From NCBI RefSeq assembly GCF_905171775.1, contig NC_053501.1, forward strand, positions 21,482,098 through 21,546,097: a stretch of 64,000 nucleotides of DNA, given 5' to 3'. This DNA is from Rana temporaria. Its lineage: Eukaryota > Chordata > Amphibia > Anura > Ranidae. Position numbers and translations under genes: made by a program. The notes under the pieces were generated by a model that saw only the letters and a list, made by a program, of their open reading frames with translations, was not told the origin of the DNA and ran no database searches. Positions 32,337 through 42,740 of this stretch are shown piece by piece; the stretch's first letter is position 1; every line of letters starts with the position of its first letter.

Positions 32337-32802
32337 CATATTTATATATGCTCTGTTTACAATTACCAAGCTGTTTATTAACCTGTTGAGTGCTGTAAAA
32401 AGTTATGGAATTTGAAATGCTTTTGTAATACCGCAACTCATATCTTAAAGATACTCCCCATCCCCCCTCCCCTATTTTGTATGTGCCTACCCCTAATAAA
32501 CCTTTTTTACACATTGCATTCTAATTCATCATTTTGAGCTGCCTAAAAACCCCACTGGGGAAAATTTCTCTGACGTAGACTGTGCACTTGGCAAGTGCAG
32601 CTGCTCCAGAGCCTAGTAAATGAGGTGAAGCTTCACTTTGCAAAGACTATCCAATCATGTGCAAAGAAAACAAAAAAAGCATTTTTGCTTGCATATAATT
32701 GGATGATGGAAGTCATCAGAGCTTCCCCTCATTTGCTAATATCTGGAGCACCTGCCGAGTGCAACTGCACAGTCTATTCACCTTTAGTAAATCAACCCCT
32801 TA

Positions 32803-33083
32803 TGCCGCGTACACACGATCGGAAATTCCGACAGCAAAAGTCTGATGTGAGCTTTTCATCGTAAATTCCGACCGTGTGTAGGCTCCATCAGACTTTGAAG
32901 AGCAGGTTCTCAAATTTTCCGACGGAAAAAAATCCTATCGGAAAATCCATTCGTCTGTATGCTTTTCCGACGCACCAAAAACGATGCATGCTCTAAATCA
33001 AGTACGAGACGGGAGTGATTGGTCTGGTAAAACTAGCATTCGTAATGGAGATAGCACATTCATCACGATGTAACGGACTGAAA
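32803..33083. mobile_element. TGCCGCGTACACACGATCGG MITE, left part
   Basis: Begins TGCCGCGTACACACGATCGG directly after TTA and continues ~280 bp with ATTCCGAC repeats. The right end is missing, replaced by another family at 33084. A right-end fragment of the same family is at 40290-40370. Confidence 0.75.
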
Positions 33084-33258
33084 GCCCAGGTTCACACTGG
33101 GCGGCGGGAGTGAAGCCGTGCAAGTTCAGCTGAACTCGCACGATTTCATTCCCGCTGGCAGTCCTGATTTCGGCCGCGTAAATGTAAATGTAAATCGCGG
33201 CAGGATTGTACAGGATGTACAGGAACTACTTTTTGAAATCGGTGCAGCGCCGCAGATG
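33084..33258. mobile_element. GGTTCACACTGGGC MITE fragment
   Basis: GCCCAGGTTCACACTGGGCGG start, GTAAATCGCGGC and ACTACTTTTTGAAATCG match the element at 14401. The right end is lost into the TTAACC-type element. Confidence 0.65.
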
Positions 33259-34746
33259 CGGGTACAGCATGTGTGTAAACACAGAGCTCCACGTTCTGTC
33301 AGGGAGAGGAGACCGATGCTGTGTCCCTTGTACATAGGGACACAGCATCGGTCACCTCCCCCAGTCACCCCCTCCCCCCACACAGTTAGAACACACCCAG
33401 GATACACATTTAACCCCTTCCTCACCCCCTAGTGTTAACCCCTTCACTGCCAGTCACATATATACAGTAATTAGTGCATATTTATAGCACTGATCGCTGT
33501 ATGAATGTGAATGGTCCCAAAATTGTGTAAAAAGTGTCCGATACGGCCGCCGCAATATCACAGGCCTGACAAAAAAATCGCAGATCGCCGCCATTACTAG
33601 TAAAAAAAAAAGAAAAAATCATAAATCTATCCCCTATTTTGTAGGCGCTATAACTTTTGCGCAAACCAATCCATATACGCTTATTGCGATTTTTTTTAAC
33701 AAAAATATGTAGAAGAATACGTATCGGCCTAAACCGAGGGAAATTTTTATTTTTTTTAAAAAAAAATTGGGATATTATTATAACAAAAAGTAAAAAATAT
33801 TGGGCCAGATCCACAGAGAGAGTACGCCGGTGTATCTACTGATACACCGGCGTACTTTCAAATTTCCTGCGTCGTATCTTTAGTTTGAATCCTCAAAGCA
33901 AGATACAACGGCATCTGGGTTCGATCCGACAGGCGTACGGCTTCGTACGCCTTCAGATCGTAGGTGCAATACTTCGGCGCCCGCTGGGTGGAGTTCGCGT
34001 CGTTTTCCGCGTCGGGTATGCTAATTAGCTTTTTCCGACGATCCACGAACGTGGGCGCGGCCGTCGCATTCTCTTACGTCGTCTCCAGTCGGCTTTTTCC
34101 GGCGTATAGTTAAAGCTGGTATTTTGCGGCTTATAGATAGACTTGCCATGTTAAGTATGGCCGTCGTTCCCGCGTCGAAATTTGAATTTTTTTTTTTTGC
34201 ATAAGTCCGTGAATCGGAATGGACGTAAGTCACGTCTAAGTTAAAAAAATTACGCTGTTGCGACGTCATTTCGCGCAATGCACGGCGGGAAATTTCGAAA
34301 CGGAGCATGCGCAGTTCATTCGGCGTGGGGACAAGCTTCATTTAAATGAAACACGCCCCCTACTCGCCGATTTGAGTTAAGCGCCGAGAGATACACTACG
34401 CCGCCGTAACTTACGGCGTGAATTCTTTGTAGATTCAAAGTAAGTTACAGCGGCGTAGCGTATCTCTGATACGTTGCGCCAATCTAATTGTATGTGAATC
34501 TGGCCCATTGTGTTTTTTTTCAAAATATTCTGTCTTTTTATGTTTATAGTGCAAAAAATAAAAATCGCAGAGATGATCAAATACCACCAAAAGAAAGCTC
34601 TCTTTGTGGGAAAAAAATGATAAAAATATAATTTGGGTACAGGGTTGTATGATCGCGCAATTGTCATTCAAAATGCGTCAGCGCTGAAAGCTGAAAATTG
34701 GTCTGGGCACGAATGGGGTTTAAGTGCCCAGTAATGAAGTGGTTAA
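33259..34746 (+). mobile_element. TTAACCACTT (piggyBac-like) element, 5'-truncated, with nested MITE
   Basis: Aligns with 37790-38578 from GTGTGTAAACACAGAGCTCC through AGTCACCCC, CACTGATCGC, ATGTAGAAGAAT and CAAATACCACCAAAAGAAAG to AAGTGGTTAA at 34737-34746. The MITE at 33802 splits it at a site that is uninterrupted in 37572-38578. Non-coding. Confidence 0.88.
33802..34506 (-). mobile_element. GGGCCAGAT MITE, full length, nested
   Basis: GGGCCAGATCCACAG to GTGAATCTGGCCC, with ATT at 33799-33801 and 34507-34509. The paralogue at 38334-38343 reads AAAAATATTG without the insert, confirming a 3-bp duplication. Confidence 0.95.
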
Positions 34747-35375
34747 TTATCTTTCTGTTATCTATTTCTTTTTTCTTTCACTGGAAAAATAATGTTTACT
34801 GGGACAAAACAACTCTTGCTTTTTATATGTTAAAAAAATAAAATAACAAAAGATTTTTCTTTCCTTTTTTTTTTCTTCCCTCGTACCTGTTCTGCCATCA
34901 GATGATTTCCACTATCCATCTCTCTTGTCTATTTGTCTTCAGCCCCATATAGGGATAATTATATATGTATATTTTTCCAGCTTGAAGTTTTCGATACTCT
35001 GTGGGCGTTTGGTGTGGGTGGAGACATAAGGCTGTCACTTTCGTCTCCAGCTGGGCGCCAGATGCATTGTCCAGGAAGAGAAGCGAGACAATATGTGAAT
35101 ATTATCCGATTCCTTGCATTGATTCCATTGATTTACTTTGTTCTCTACCAAACGTGCCTCTGGGGTGTCAGAAATGAGGGGAACCAGGTAGGGTCATATT
35201 TAGCTAGGTTTCCTGCAGAGGGAATCCATAGTCTGTTCTCTGCCAAGGATTGTGCAACAAGCTGAGTGTAAATTCTGTTGCAATATGGTCTAAAGTTGGA
35301 ACATGTTTGGTAAAAAAGCTGTATGTACACAGCTTTATGAAACAGGATTATTTTAGAAACTTTTAGGATTAGACC
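34747..35375. other. Non-repeat island with a possible but weak exon-like frame
   Basis: Between two TTAA elements. At 34980-35188 an open stretch follows TTTTTCCAG and ends AACCAG/GTAGGG, so it has acceptor-like and donor-like borders. The translation (e.g. LEVFDTLWAFGVGGDIRLSL) matches no family I recognise. I do not call it a gene. Confidence 0.3.
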
Positions 35376-35403
35376 TTAAAGCGGAAGCCCATGCAAAATC
35401 TAA

Positions 35404-36076
35404 GGGCCAGATTCATATATAATTGCGACGGCGTAATGTATCGTAGATACGTTACACCGCCACAAGTTTTCATCGCAAGTGCCTGATTCACCAAGCACTT
35501 GCGTGAAAACTTACGGCGGCGGCGTCCGGCGCAAGCCCGCCTAATTCAAATGGGGCGTGTACCATTTAAATTAGGCGCGCTCCCGCGCCGGACGTACTGC
35601 GCATGCTCCATTTTGAAATTCCCACCGTGCTTTGCGCGAAGTGACGTCATTTTTTTGAACGGCGACGTGCGTAACGTACATTCGTATTCCCGGACGTCTT
35701 ACACAAAAAAAAAAAATTCGAAATTCGACCCGGGAAAGACGGCCATACTTTGGCTCGACTAAAGTTAAGCCATGTTAAAGCAGCCTTAACTTTGCAACGG
35801 GAAAAAATTACTAGCGACGACGTAACGAACGCGAAAACCGTCGTAGATCGCCGTAAATCCTCATTTGCATACCCGACGCTGGAATACGACGCAAACTCCA
35901 CCCAGCGGCGGCCGAAGTATTGCATCCTAAGATCCGACGGTGTAAAACAATTACACCTGTCGGATCTAAGGGCTATTTATGCGTAACTGATTCTATGAAT
36001 CAGTCGCATAGATACTCTGAGAGATACAACGGCGTTTCAGAGAAACGCTATCGTATCTCTTCTGTGAATCTGGCCC
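35404..36076 (+). mobile_element. GGGCCAGAT MITE, full length, nested
   Basis: GGGCCAGATTCAT to GTGAATCTGGCCC in the left arm of the 35376 element. Most like the 11461 copy. Flanks TAA and AAA lie in an A-rich site, so the duplication is ambiguous. Confidence 0.88.
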
Positions 36077-36103
36077 AAAAAGCCCTGCATCTATAGACAC
36101 TTT

Positions 36104-36823
36104 GGGCCAGATTCAAGATCGAGTTACACTGGCGTATCTATTGATACGCCGCGTAATTTAAAAGTTGCGCCGTCGTATCTCTGCGCGGTATTCTGGGAAC
36201 AAGATACGCCTGAAATATGGCTTCAGCCGGCCGACGTAAGTCTTAGTACGCTGTCGTATCTAGGGTGCATATTTACGCTGGCCGCTAGGGGCGCTTCCAC
36301 AGATTTACACGTCGAATATGTAAATGAGCTAGATACGCCGATTCATGAACGTACTTGCGGCCGCTACCCCGTTTACGTAAGGCTTACGTCTGGCGTAAAG
36401 TTACTCCTGCTATATGAGGCGTAGGTAATGCAAAGTATGGACGTCGGCAAGCGTATCTTTTTACGTTGTTTACGTAAGTCGTACGTGAATGGGGCTGTGC
36501 GTAGGTTACATTCACGTCACAGGCATTGGGCCTGGCGTATCTTATGGAGTAAATTCGAAGTGATACTGAGCATGCGCGCGCATTCGCCGTTCGTTAGGCG
36601 CGTCATTTACGTGGGGTCACGATTCATTTACATACAACACGCCCCCTACCAGCCTATTTTGAATTAGGCGGGCTTACACCGGCCCATTTATGCTACGTCG
36701 CCGCAACTTACGGAGCAAGTGCTTTGTGAATACTGCACTTGCCCGTCTAAGTTGCGGAGGCGTAGCGTAAATTGGATACGCTACGCCCGCACAAAGTTAC
36801 GCGCTCGTACGTGAATCTGGCCC
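36104..36823 (-). mobile_element. GGGCCAGAT MITE, full length, nested
   Basis: GGGCCAGATTCAAG to CGTGAATCTGGCCC, only 27 bp from the previous copy and in opposite orientation. Interior like 2133. No clean 3-bp duplication is visible (TTT and CAG). Confidence 0.87.
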
Positions 36824-36909
36824 CAGGGATCTAACACTAACCTCTCTATCCCTGTAAAGAAAAGATGAGTATACATACCTTTTTGGAAGCTGATCTGGCC
36901 CGCTCTGAT

Positions 36910-37264
36910 TAGGGTGACCACATTTCCAAACTACAAACCAGGGACACCCTCCCTTCCTAAAAAACAGCTTGTGCTTTAATGAATCACAGCACAGGGATTG
37001 GACACAAGAGGCAGGATTTATGATTTCTCCAATCACAAGCAGGGGGCGGGATTGTGCTCCTCCAGGCATTCCCGGCTAGGACAAATACTGTCAGTGAGTA
37101 AAGCGGTGATGTGGCGGCCTTTTTTGGGGGCATCAGATTGGCCCGGGGGAGTGGCTGTGTCAGTTTCATTCTGGGACACTGTATTGTCCTGGAATGAATG
37201 TGCCCGGGACATAACTGCAAAATGCGGGACTGTCCAGGGCAATCCGGGACACGTGGTCACCGTA
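36910..37264. mobile_element. hAT-type MITE (TAGGGTGACCAC ends)
   Basis: TAGGGTGACCAC and GTGGTCACCGTA are inverted, flanked by 8-bp GCTCTGAT (36902-36909) and GCTCTGAC (37265-37272). An 8-bp duplication is the hAT signature. The interior has GGGACA/TGTCCC-type repeats. It shares its ends with the hAT at 49834. Confidence 0.92.
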
Positions 37265-37571
37265 GCTCTGACCCGATCTTCAGCGGCGATACGGATGACA
37301 ACGGCTGTGAAATGAATGGGAAGTGACGTCACCCATTGAGTTACTATAGGGCTTCCGTTGACCTCCGTCTCCTCTGCCCCCGCCTCTACAGTGAGGCCGC
37401 GGCAGACAGCTGAGCATGGGATCCGTTCGGAGCTGGTCAGATCGGTTTCCAAAAAGGTATGTATACTCATTTTTTCTTTACAGGGACAGAGGGGTTAGTG
37501 TTAGATATCTGGTATCTATAGATGCAGGGATTTTAGATTTTGCATGGACTTCCACTTTAAAGGCCCACATC

Positions 37572-38578
37572 TTAACCACTTTTCGACGGCCGTACGAATA
37601 TGTGCGGCCGCAGGGTGGTTCTTAATCTCTAACAGGACGCATATATGCGTCCTCCGCTCTTCCAGGCCACCAGAGGGCGCGCGAGCGCCGCCGGCGGCGC
37701 GCGCGTGCCCGCCGCATTCCTGAGATGCCGATGCGCGTGCCTGGTGGCCGCGATGTCCGCCAGGCACTCGCGATCGGCGGCTACAGGGACAAGACGTGGA
37801 GCTCTGTGTGTAAACACAGAGCTCCACGTCCTGTCAGGGAGAGAGGAGACCGATCTGTGTCTCTTGTACATAGGGACACAGCATCGGTCACCTCCCCCAG
37901 TCACCCCCCTCCCCCCACAGTTAGAACACACCCAGGGAATACATTTAACCCCTTCCATGCCCCCCTAGTGTTAACCCCTTCACTGCCAGTCACATTTATA
38001 CAGTAATCGGTGCATTTTTATAGCACTGATCGCAGTATAAATGTGAATGGCGCCAAAAATGTGTCAAAAGTGTCCGATGTGTCCGCCATAACGTCGCAGT
38101 CCCAATAAAAAATCGCAGATCGCCGCCATTACTAGTAAAAAAAATGTATAATAAAAATGAATAATAATTCTGTCCCCTATTTTGTAAGCGCTATAACTTT
38201 TGCGCAAACCAGTCGCTTATTGCGATTTTTTTTTTTTTTACCAAAAATATGTAGAAGAATTCGTATCGGCCTAAACTGAGAAAAATTAAAAAAAAAAAAA
38301 AAAAAAAATGGGATATTTATTATAGTAACAAGTAAAAAATATTGACTTTTTTTTATAATTGTTGCTCTTTTTTTGTTTATGGCGCAAAAAATAAAAACCG
38401 CAGAGGTGATCAAATACCACCAAAAGAAAGCTCTATTTGTGGGGAAAAAAGGACGCCAATTTTGTTTGGGAGCCACATCGCACGACCGCGCAATTGTCAG
38501 TTAAAGCGACGCAGTGCCAGAAGCTGAAATTTCACCTGGTCAGGAAGGGGTATACGTGCCCAGTAAGGAAGTGGTTAA
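37572..38578 (+). mobile_element. TTAACCACTT (piggyBac-like) element, full length
   Basis: TTAACCACTT at 37572 and AAGTGGTTAA to 38578, TTAA on both sides, 1,007 bp and uninterrupted. This is the reference copy for the relatives at 13556, 33259, 47458 and 52872. GAGCTC-centred inverted repeats lie around 37797-37830. No transposase. Confidence 0.9.
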
Positions 38579-38893
38579 AGGAAACCAGTTTGGCCAAGAA
38601 GCAGAAAGATAATTTATGAAATGCCTTAATTGGATTGCTACGATAATTATTCTTGCATGGAATAAAGTTAAAGGGTTAGTCCACCCAACACTGATAATTA
38701 CGTTTTGGTAGAAGCTGGAGAGTTAAAGCCTAAGTGCATGTCAAAATAAAAAGCTCAAAAAGCAGCACAAGGGACATTACTTACATGTGCTGTGTTTCTT
38801 GCGCTTCTGTTCTGGCTCTTGGATTCCTTGAACATTTCCTCCATCTATCCTCACCCCCCACCTTGCTGCCACAATCTTCTAGTGCAGCAAGGG
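38579..38893. other. Short unassigned spacer
   Basis: Between two TTAA elements. No gene recognised. Confidence 0.4.
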
Positions 38894-39359
38894 TTAAAGG
38901 ATCAGTAAAGATAATATTTTTTTTTAAATAGCAAACATGTTATACTTACCTCCACTGTGCAGCTCGTTTTGCACAGAGTGGCCCCGAACCTGGTCTTCTG
39001 GGGTCCCTCGGCGGCTGTCTCGGCTCCCCCCTGCAAGAACTCAACACCTTCATGTGAGCGAGCTTGCATGGTGTTGAGTTATTGCGGGCACAAGATAGCC
39101 GCCGACTGTATCGCTCGGCTCCGCCCCCCGGCACACCGAGTCATTGGATGTGATTGATAGCAGCGCCAGCCAATGGCTGCGCTGCTTTCAATCCATTCAC
39201 TGTAGCCAATCAACAGCGAAGAGGATGTCGGGGGCGAGCGCGTGACTTTCGAGTGGTCAGGTAAGTATAACGGGGGGCTGGTATCGTTGGATGTTTTTTC
39301 ACCTTAATGCATAGAATGCATTAAGGTGAAAAAAACGTTTACCTTTACAACCCCTTTAA
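38894..39359. mobile_element. TTAA MITE (TTAAAGGATCAGTAAAG), full length
   Basis: TTAA at 38894-38897 and 39356-39359, with AAACATGTTATACTTACCT against AGGTAAGTATAAC as inner inverted repeats. The relative at 18220-18744 carries a nested MITE. Its right TTAA is also the left TTAA of the next element. Confidence 0.87.
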
Positions 39360-40226
39360 CCTCCTTAGCTGTATTCCCAAGTCTGGCTCGGGGTGAATTT
39401 TTTACACCAACCGCGGTATCCCTGCGCCAGACTCTGGATTTCATTGCAGGATACAGGGGGAAGTGACTTACCTTGTCCCTGGATCCTGCGATGTGTCCCT
39501 GCTGTGTGTGCGGGCTCCTCCGCTGTGTCTCCTGGCTCGATTCACATTGCCGCCGAGCTCTGTTCCCTGCGACGTTACGACGCACAGGGACGGAGTTCGG
39601 CGCCAAATTCAAAAAGTGAAAAACACAATACACATACAGTATACTGTATCTTACAGATTACAGTACTATATGAAATAAATACACACCCCCTTTGTCCCTG
39701 GTGGTCTGTCCAGTGTTCTGCATGCACTTTTATATAATAACAACTGTTCTTTCTGCCTGGAAACTGGAGATTATCCATAGCAACCAAAAAGTGTCCCTTT
39801 ACATCAAAAGTGCTTTTAGACCAGCTAGAAAACAGCGATAATAAATTAGAATCACTTGCAGAATTGAGCGATAGCGATTTGTGGGGAAATTTGTCATCAA
39901 ACAATAAAAGTAATGAAAGCGACAATTCTGCAACTGAGCAAATTTTTGTGTTTTTGATTTGATTACATTATTGAATAATTTTTATTATAATGACATTATT
40001 ATTTGTTATAATTATTTATAATTATTTATTATATTATAATTTATGATTTTGTGTTTCAAACTTTATCATACCCAGGATGTCTACTAGACTCTTGTTTGGA
40101 CAGATTTAAGTGAGTTATTCCTAAGAATTACAGGCCTACAGTATAAAATGCCAAATTTCCATGCAAAACAATTGTACCGCTTTTGGTACAAAATTCCAGA
40201 CATAATCATACCGCCAGGGAGGTTAG
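39356..40226 (+). mobile_element. TTAACCTCC piggyBac-like element
   Basis: TTAACCTCCTTAGCTGTAT at the left and ATACCGCCAGGGAGGTTAG at the right, the last TTAA mutated to TTAG. Length 871 bp, too short for a complete transposase, but it contains an acidic, serine-rich open frame at 39804-39962. The TTAA site and CC-starting TIR fit piggyBac. Confidence 0.82.
39804..39962 (+). pseudogene. Possible piggyBac-type transposase N-terminal remnant
   Basis: A 52-codon open stretch without an ATG (an ACA/ATC lies at the place a start would be expected), inside a TTAACCTCC element. Translated pieces include VLLDQLENSDNKLESLAELS, then DSDLWGNLSSNNKSNESDNS, a Ser/Asp/Glu/Asn-rich run. Acidic, low-complexity N-termini are common in piggyBac transposases, so a captured 5' coding end retained in a non-autonomous deletion derivative is plausible. 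There is no DDD catalytic core or C-terminal zinc-binding motif here. The alternative is a chance frame; the composition argues mildly against that. Confidence 0.35.
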
Positions 40227-40289
40227 GAGAACTTAGGGAACTGCCATTGGGGGGGGGGGGATTTAATCGTCTGGTAGATAGCGGCCAGC

Positions 40290-40370
40290 GTAAGACAAGT
40301 TTAAGCCAACATTCCGTCAGAAAAAATCCACGGTTTTCTTGTCGGAATTTCCGATCGTGTGTACGCAGCA
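40290..40370. mobile_element. Harbinger-like MITE, right-end fragment
   Basis: TTTCCGATCGTGTGTACGCAGCA ending at 40370 (reported in part) followed by TTA. Same family as 32803, which lacks its right end. A small upstream piece at 40265-40290 (AGCGGCCAGCGTAAG) may be from a GGGCCAGAT MITE. Confidence 0.65.
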
Positions 40371-42216
40371 TTACAGTAGAGAAACAGTGATCTAAGCATG
40401 ATGTCATAAAGCAACGAGCATCCGCATTTCTGCCGTACCACATTATAAGCAAATGACATTTAGCAACCAATGCTTGACAACAGAGACGGACAGGCGGCGA
40501 GGCTGCCAGACAGAGTGAAGACAAGGCTCTAAATTCTTTATTTGTATTCAGGAGTGACTTGGCAGTGGACAATACGCTTGGTCAATTCTTTCAAGGCGCA
40601 AGAAAAAAAAATCCAATTTATATAAGCAAATAGGTGTCTTGGGATAATCTGTGCATATTGAATGGATTACATTTCAGAAAGACCTTTCGTTTTCCAAGCA
40701 AATACAGTGTTATACAAATAGTACGGAGAGCGGTACACAAGATTTTCATATACATTACATTCTTAACCCCTTCCGAGAAGGACTTGTCATTATCCAATAC
40801 AGTAACAGTCAATGGCTACAGTGACTTCCAGTCTCTTTCTAGTTCTATGGACCTTGTATATAAGAAATATGGGTTAGTAATCAAGTATGAGGTGAATTTG
40901 TTACATGTGAGGTGTGAATATATTGTAAGGCATTTAGAGTATTTGACAGTGAAAAGTGAAAAGCATTGGTTTGGTGTTTTTTTTTTTTTTTTAATACAGC
41001 TGCAGCCAATTATATACAGTATGTAGCACCCCATATAGTTGCTAGTGTAGGCATAGATCCCAGTGTCCCTGATTTCGAGGGACTGTCCCGCATTTGAAAT
41101 AAAGTCACTCTGTCTCTCTTTCCTCTTCATTTGTCCCTCATTTTGGTCTGATCTATATAGTTGTCAGAGTTTTACAATGCCTCATGGGATGTGTAGTTCC
41201 GCAACAGCTGGAGGACCGTAGTTTGAGGATCCCTGGTGTAGATACATTTAGTTTGGCTCCCTATAGGCAGTGGAGCATGTATTCATTGTTTTAAGAGATT
41301 GGGCAGTGCTTGACAGGCTGTGGCTCTGCTACCTCCCCCTGTCTTCTGGAACCCGGACAGTCCAGGTTTTGAACCATGTGTCCAGGTTTCAGGTGGACTG
41401 AAACCGGACACATTATTCAGACCGGGCTGTGGCTCCCCAAGTAACCAAGATAGTCACACACAAATCTGTTGCTGTCCTGGAGTTGCAGGCGGCTGTATGG
41501 GGGCAAGTTTGGCATTACTGGGGGGCCAGGGAGCTGATTTCAGCAAGAGCAATTTGGGCACTATGCACACCGCATTACTACTCTGCTTGGGGCACTCAAA
41601 GGTGCCCCAGGCTGCTAAAGGGTTCGGGTTTGGCTTTAAGAAAAGGTGGCAACCCTAGGGGGGACAGAGGTTGCAGCCTGAATAGTTATGGAGTTTACAC
41701 CAATCCCTGGGGAGATGGGCCCAGAGGGTGGGGAAACAACCCATAAATACTCAGAAGTCTGGCAGTCTGGGAGCAAAGTCCAGGGTTTAGACATCTGGAG
41801 GTAACCCCTGTGCCATGTCTTGTCCCCCCCCCCCCCCCCGGGCAGAAGAGAAAGAGCAAGAAGAGAGAGAGAGGAGGAAATCTCCAGGACATCACTTGGC
41901 CATAGACTCAGATAGGCCTAGCTGCAGACTTCATGTACCCCTAGTTTTTCATCCCAAAAGCAAAACTAAAATCCAAAACCCCTAGACTGTTTCTCGAGCC
42001 ATCAGAGAATGTATGGAAAATCCCTTTTGCCTGGCTGTGGGTGTTGTGTGGGGAAAAATAATCTCGAAGCCCAGCGGCTCCTTTGGGGGTTGTACTACAT
42101 ATACTAGAAAGTCGAATAAAAATGAGCATCGAATTCAGCTGGCTTGCTGTGAACATAGGTTAGACCAAACCAATCAATACGTTGGGCCAAAAAAAATAAT
42201 CTATGCAGATTAGTTC
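40371..42216. other. Unassigned, with poly-T and poly-C runs and repeat scraps
   Basis: T-run at 40977-40994 and C-run at 41823-41840. GGGATGTGTAGTTCCGCAAC at about 41188 looks like an old repeat scrap. The frames (e.g. 41320-41658) have no recognised domains. No exon claimed. Confidence 0.35.
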
Positions 42217-42224
42217 ACCTAGTG

Positions 42225-42553
42225 CAGGGGTCTCCAAACTGCGGCCCGAGGGCCAGATGTGGCCCTTTGCTAGTCTTTATCCGGCCCTCTGGCACTAATC
42301 CTCTCACTGATATGAGGTTCTATTCCTTCCACCGACACCAACAAGGAGGCACTATTTCTTCCACTGATACCAATGATGGGATACTATTCCTCCTACTACT
42401 CCTCCTCCTACTGACCACCAACCCCGAGGCCATATTTATTCTCACTGGTGCTGGGCTCAGGACATTTTATGCCCCCGCTGGCCACAATCTGGCCCTTCTA
42501 AAGTCTGAAAGACAATAAACTGGCCCTTTGTTTGAAAAGTTTGGAGAACCCTG
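42225..42553. mobile_element. hAT MITE (CAGGGGTCTCCAAACT ends), exact 8-bp duplication
   Basis: CAGGGGTCTCCAAACT and AGTTTGGAGAACCCTG are inverted. ACCTAGTG occurs exactly at 42217-42224 and 42554-42561. Interior GGCCCGAGGGCCAGATGTGG and a CTCCTACTACTCC-rich part. Non-coding. Confidence 0.95.
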
Positions 42554-42561
42554 ACCTAGTG

Positions 42562-42732
42562 GATTGGTTCTCAACCCTGTCCTCAAGTATCCCCAACGAG
42601 CCATGTTTGCAGGTTTTCCTTTATCTTGCACAGGTGTCAATGGCTTGGTATTTTGGACAGCTATTTTATCTAAGAGAAATTCCCAAATCATGGCCTGTTG
42701 GAGATACTTGAGGACAGGGTTGAGAATCACCG
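42562..42732. mobile_element. Second hAT MITE at the same target site
   Basis: GGTTCTCAACCCTGTCCTCA inverted against TGAGGACAGGGTTGAGAATC, ~29-bp TIRs. Its flanks are ACCTAGTG (42554-42561, shared with the previous element) and ACCTAGTA (42733-42740). 171 bp. Confidence 0.93.
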
Positions 42733-42740
42733 ACCTAGTA

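Larger units (their letters stand above)
30801..32574. mobile_element. Foldback retroelement-like insertion with 14-bp duplication (candidate Penelope-like)
   Basis: An exact 14-bp direct duplication borders it. Its core, about 31558-32574, is a palindrome: ACGTCAGAGAAATTTTCCCC at the left and the reverse complement at the right, with ~500-bp arms and a short unpaired centre near 32046-32095. Each arm carries a hammerhead-like motif oriented toward the outer end of its arm (minus at 31801, plus at 32298). A GGGCCAGAT MITE at 30820-31522 inserted later. Penelope-like elements are known for inverted or tandem terminal repeats with hammerhead motifs, variable-length target duplications and frequent truncation, so that is my inference; no RT or GIY-YIG sequence is present. 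Confidence 0.6.
30764..32801. mobile_element. AGGGGTTGATTTGCTAAAGG element split by a large insertion
   Basis: Ends GGGGTTGATTTGCTAAAGG and CCTTTAGTAAATCAACCCC are inverted; the second copy is at 26200-27647. The insertion at 30801-32574 duplicates 14 bp of the host (GTAGACTGTGCACT at 30787-30800 and 32575-32588). Without it the element is about 250 bp. Confidence 0.85.
35376..37560. mobile_element. TTAA MITE with three nested transposons
   Basis: TTAAAGCGGAAGCCCATGCA and the inverted TGCATGGACTTCCACTTTAA, with TTAA at both ends. The two arms mirror each other (ATCTATAGA, GGTATGTATACTCA and GGGATAGAG-type blocks). Inside are MITEs at 35404-36076 and 36104-36823 and a hAT at 36910-37264. Without them the element is about 440 bp. 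Confidence 0.88.

Noticed and set aside
37797..37830. tRNA or snRNA-like fold at the GAGCTC inverted repeat
   Set aside because: It is a simple hairpin shared by copies of the TTAACCACTT element (33270-33300), without A/B boxes or other RNA-gene features.
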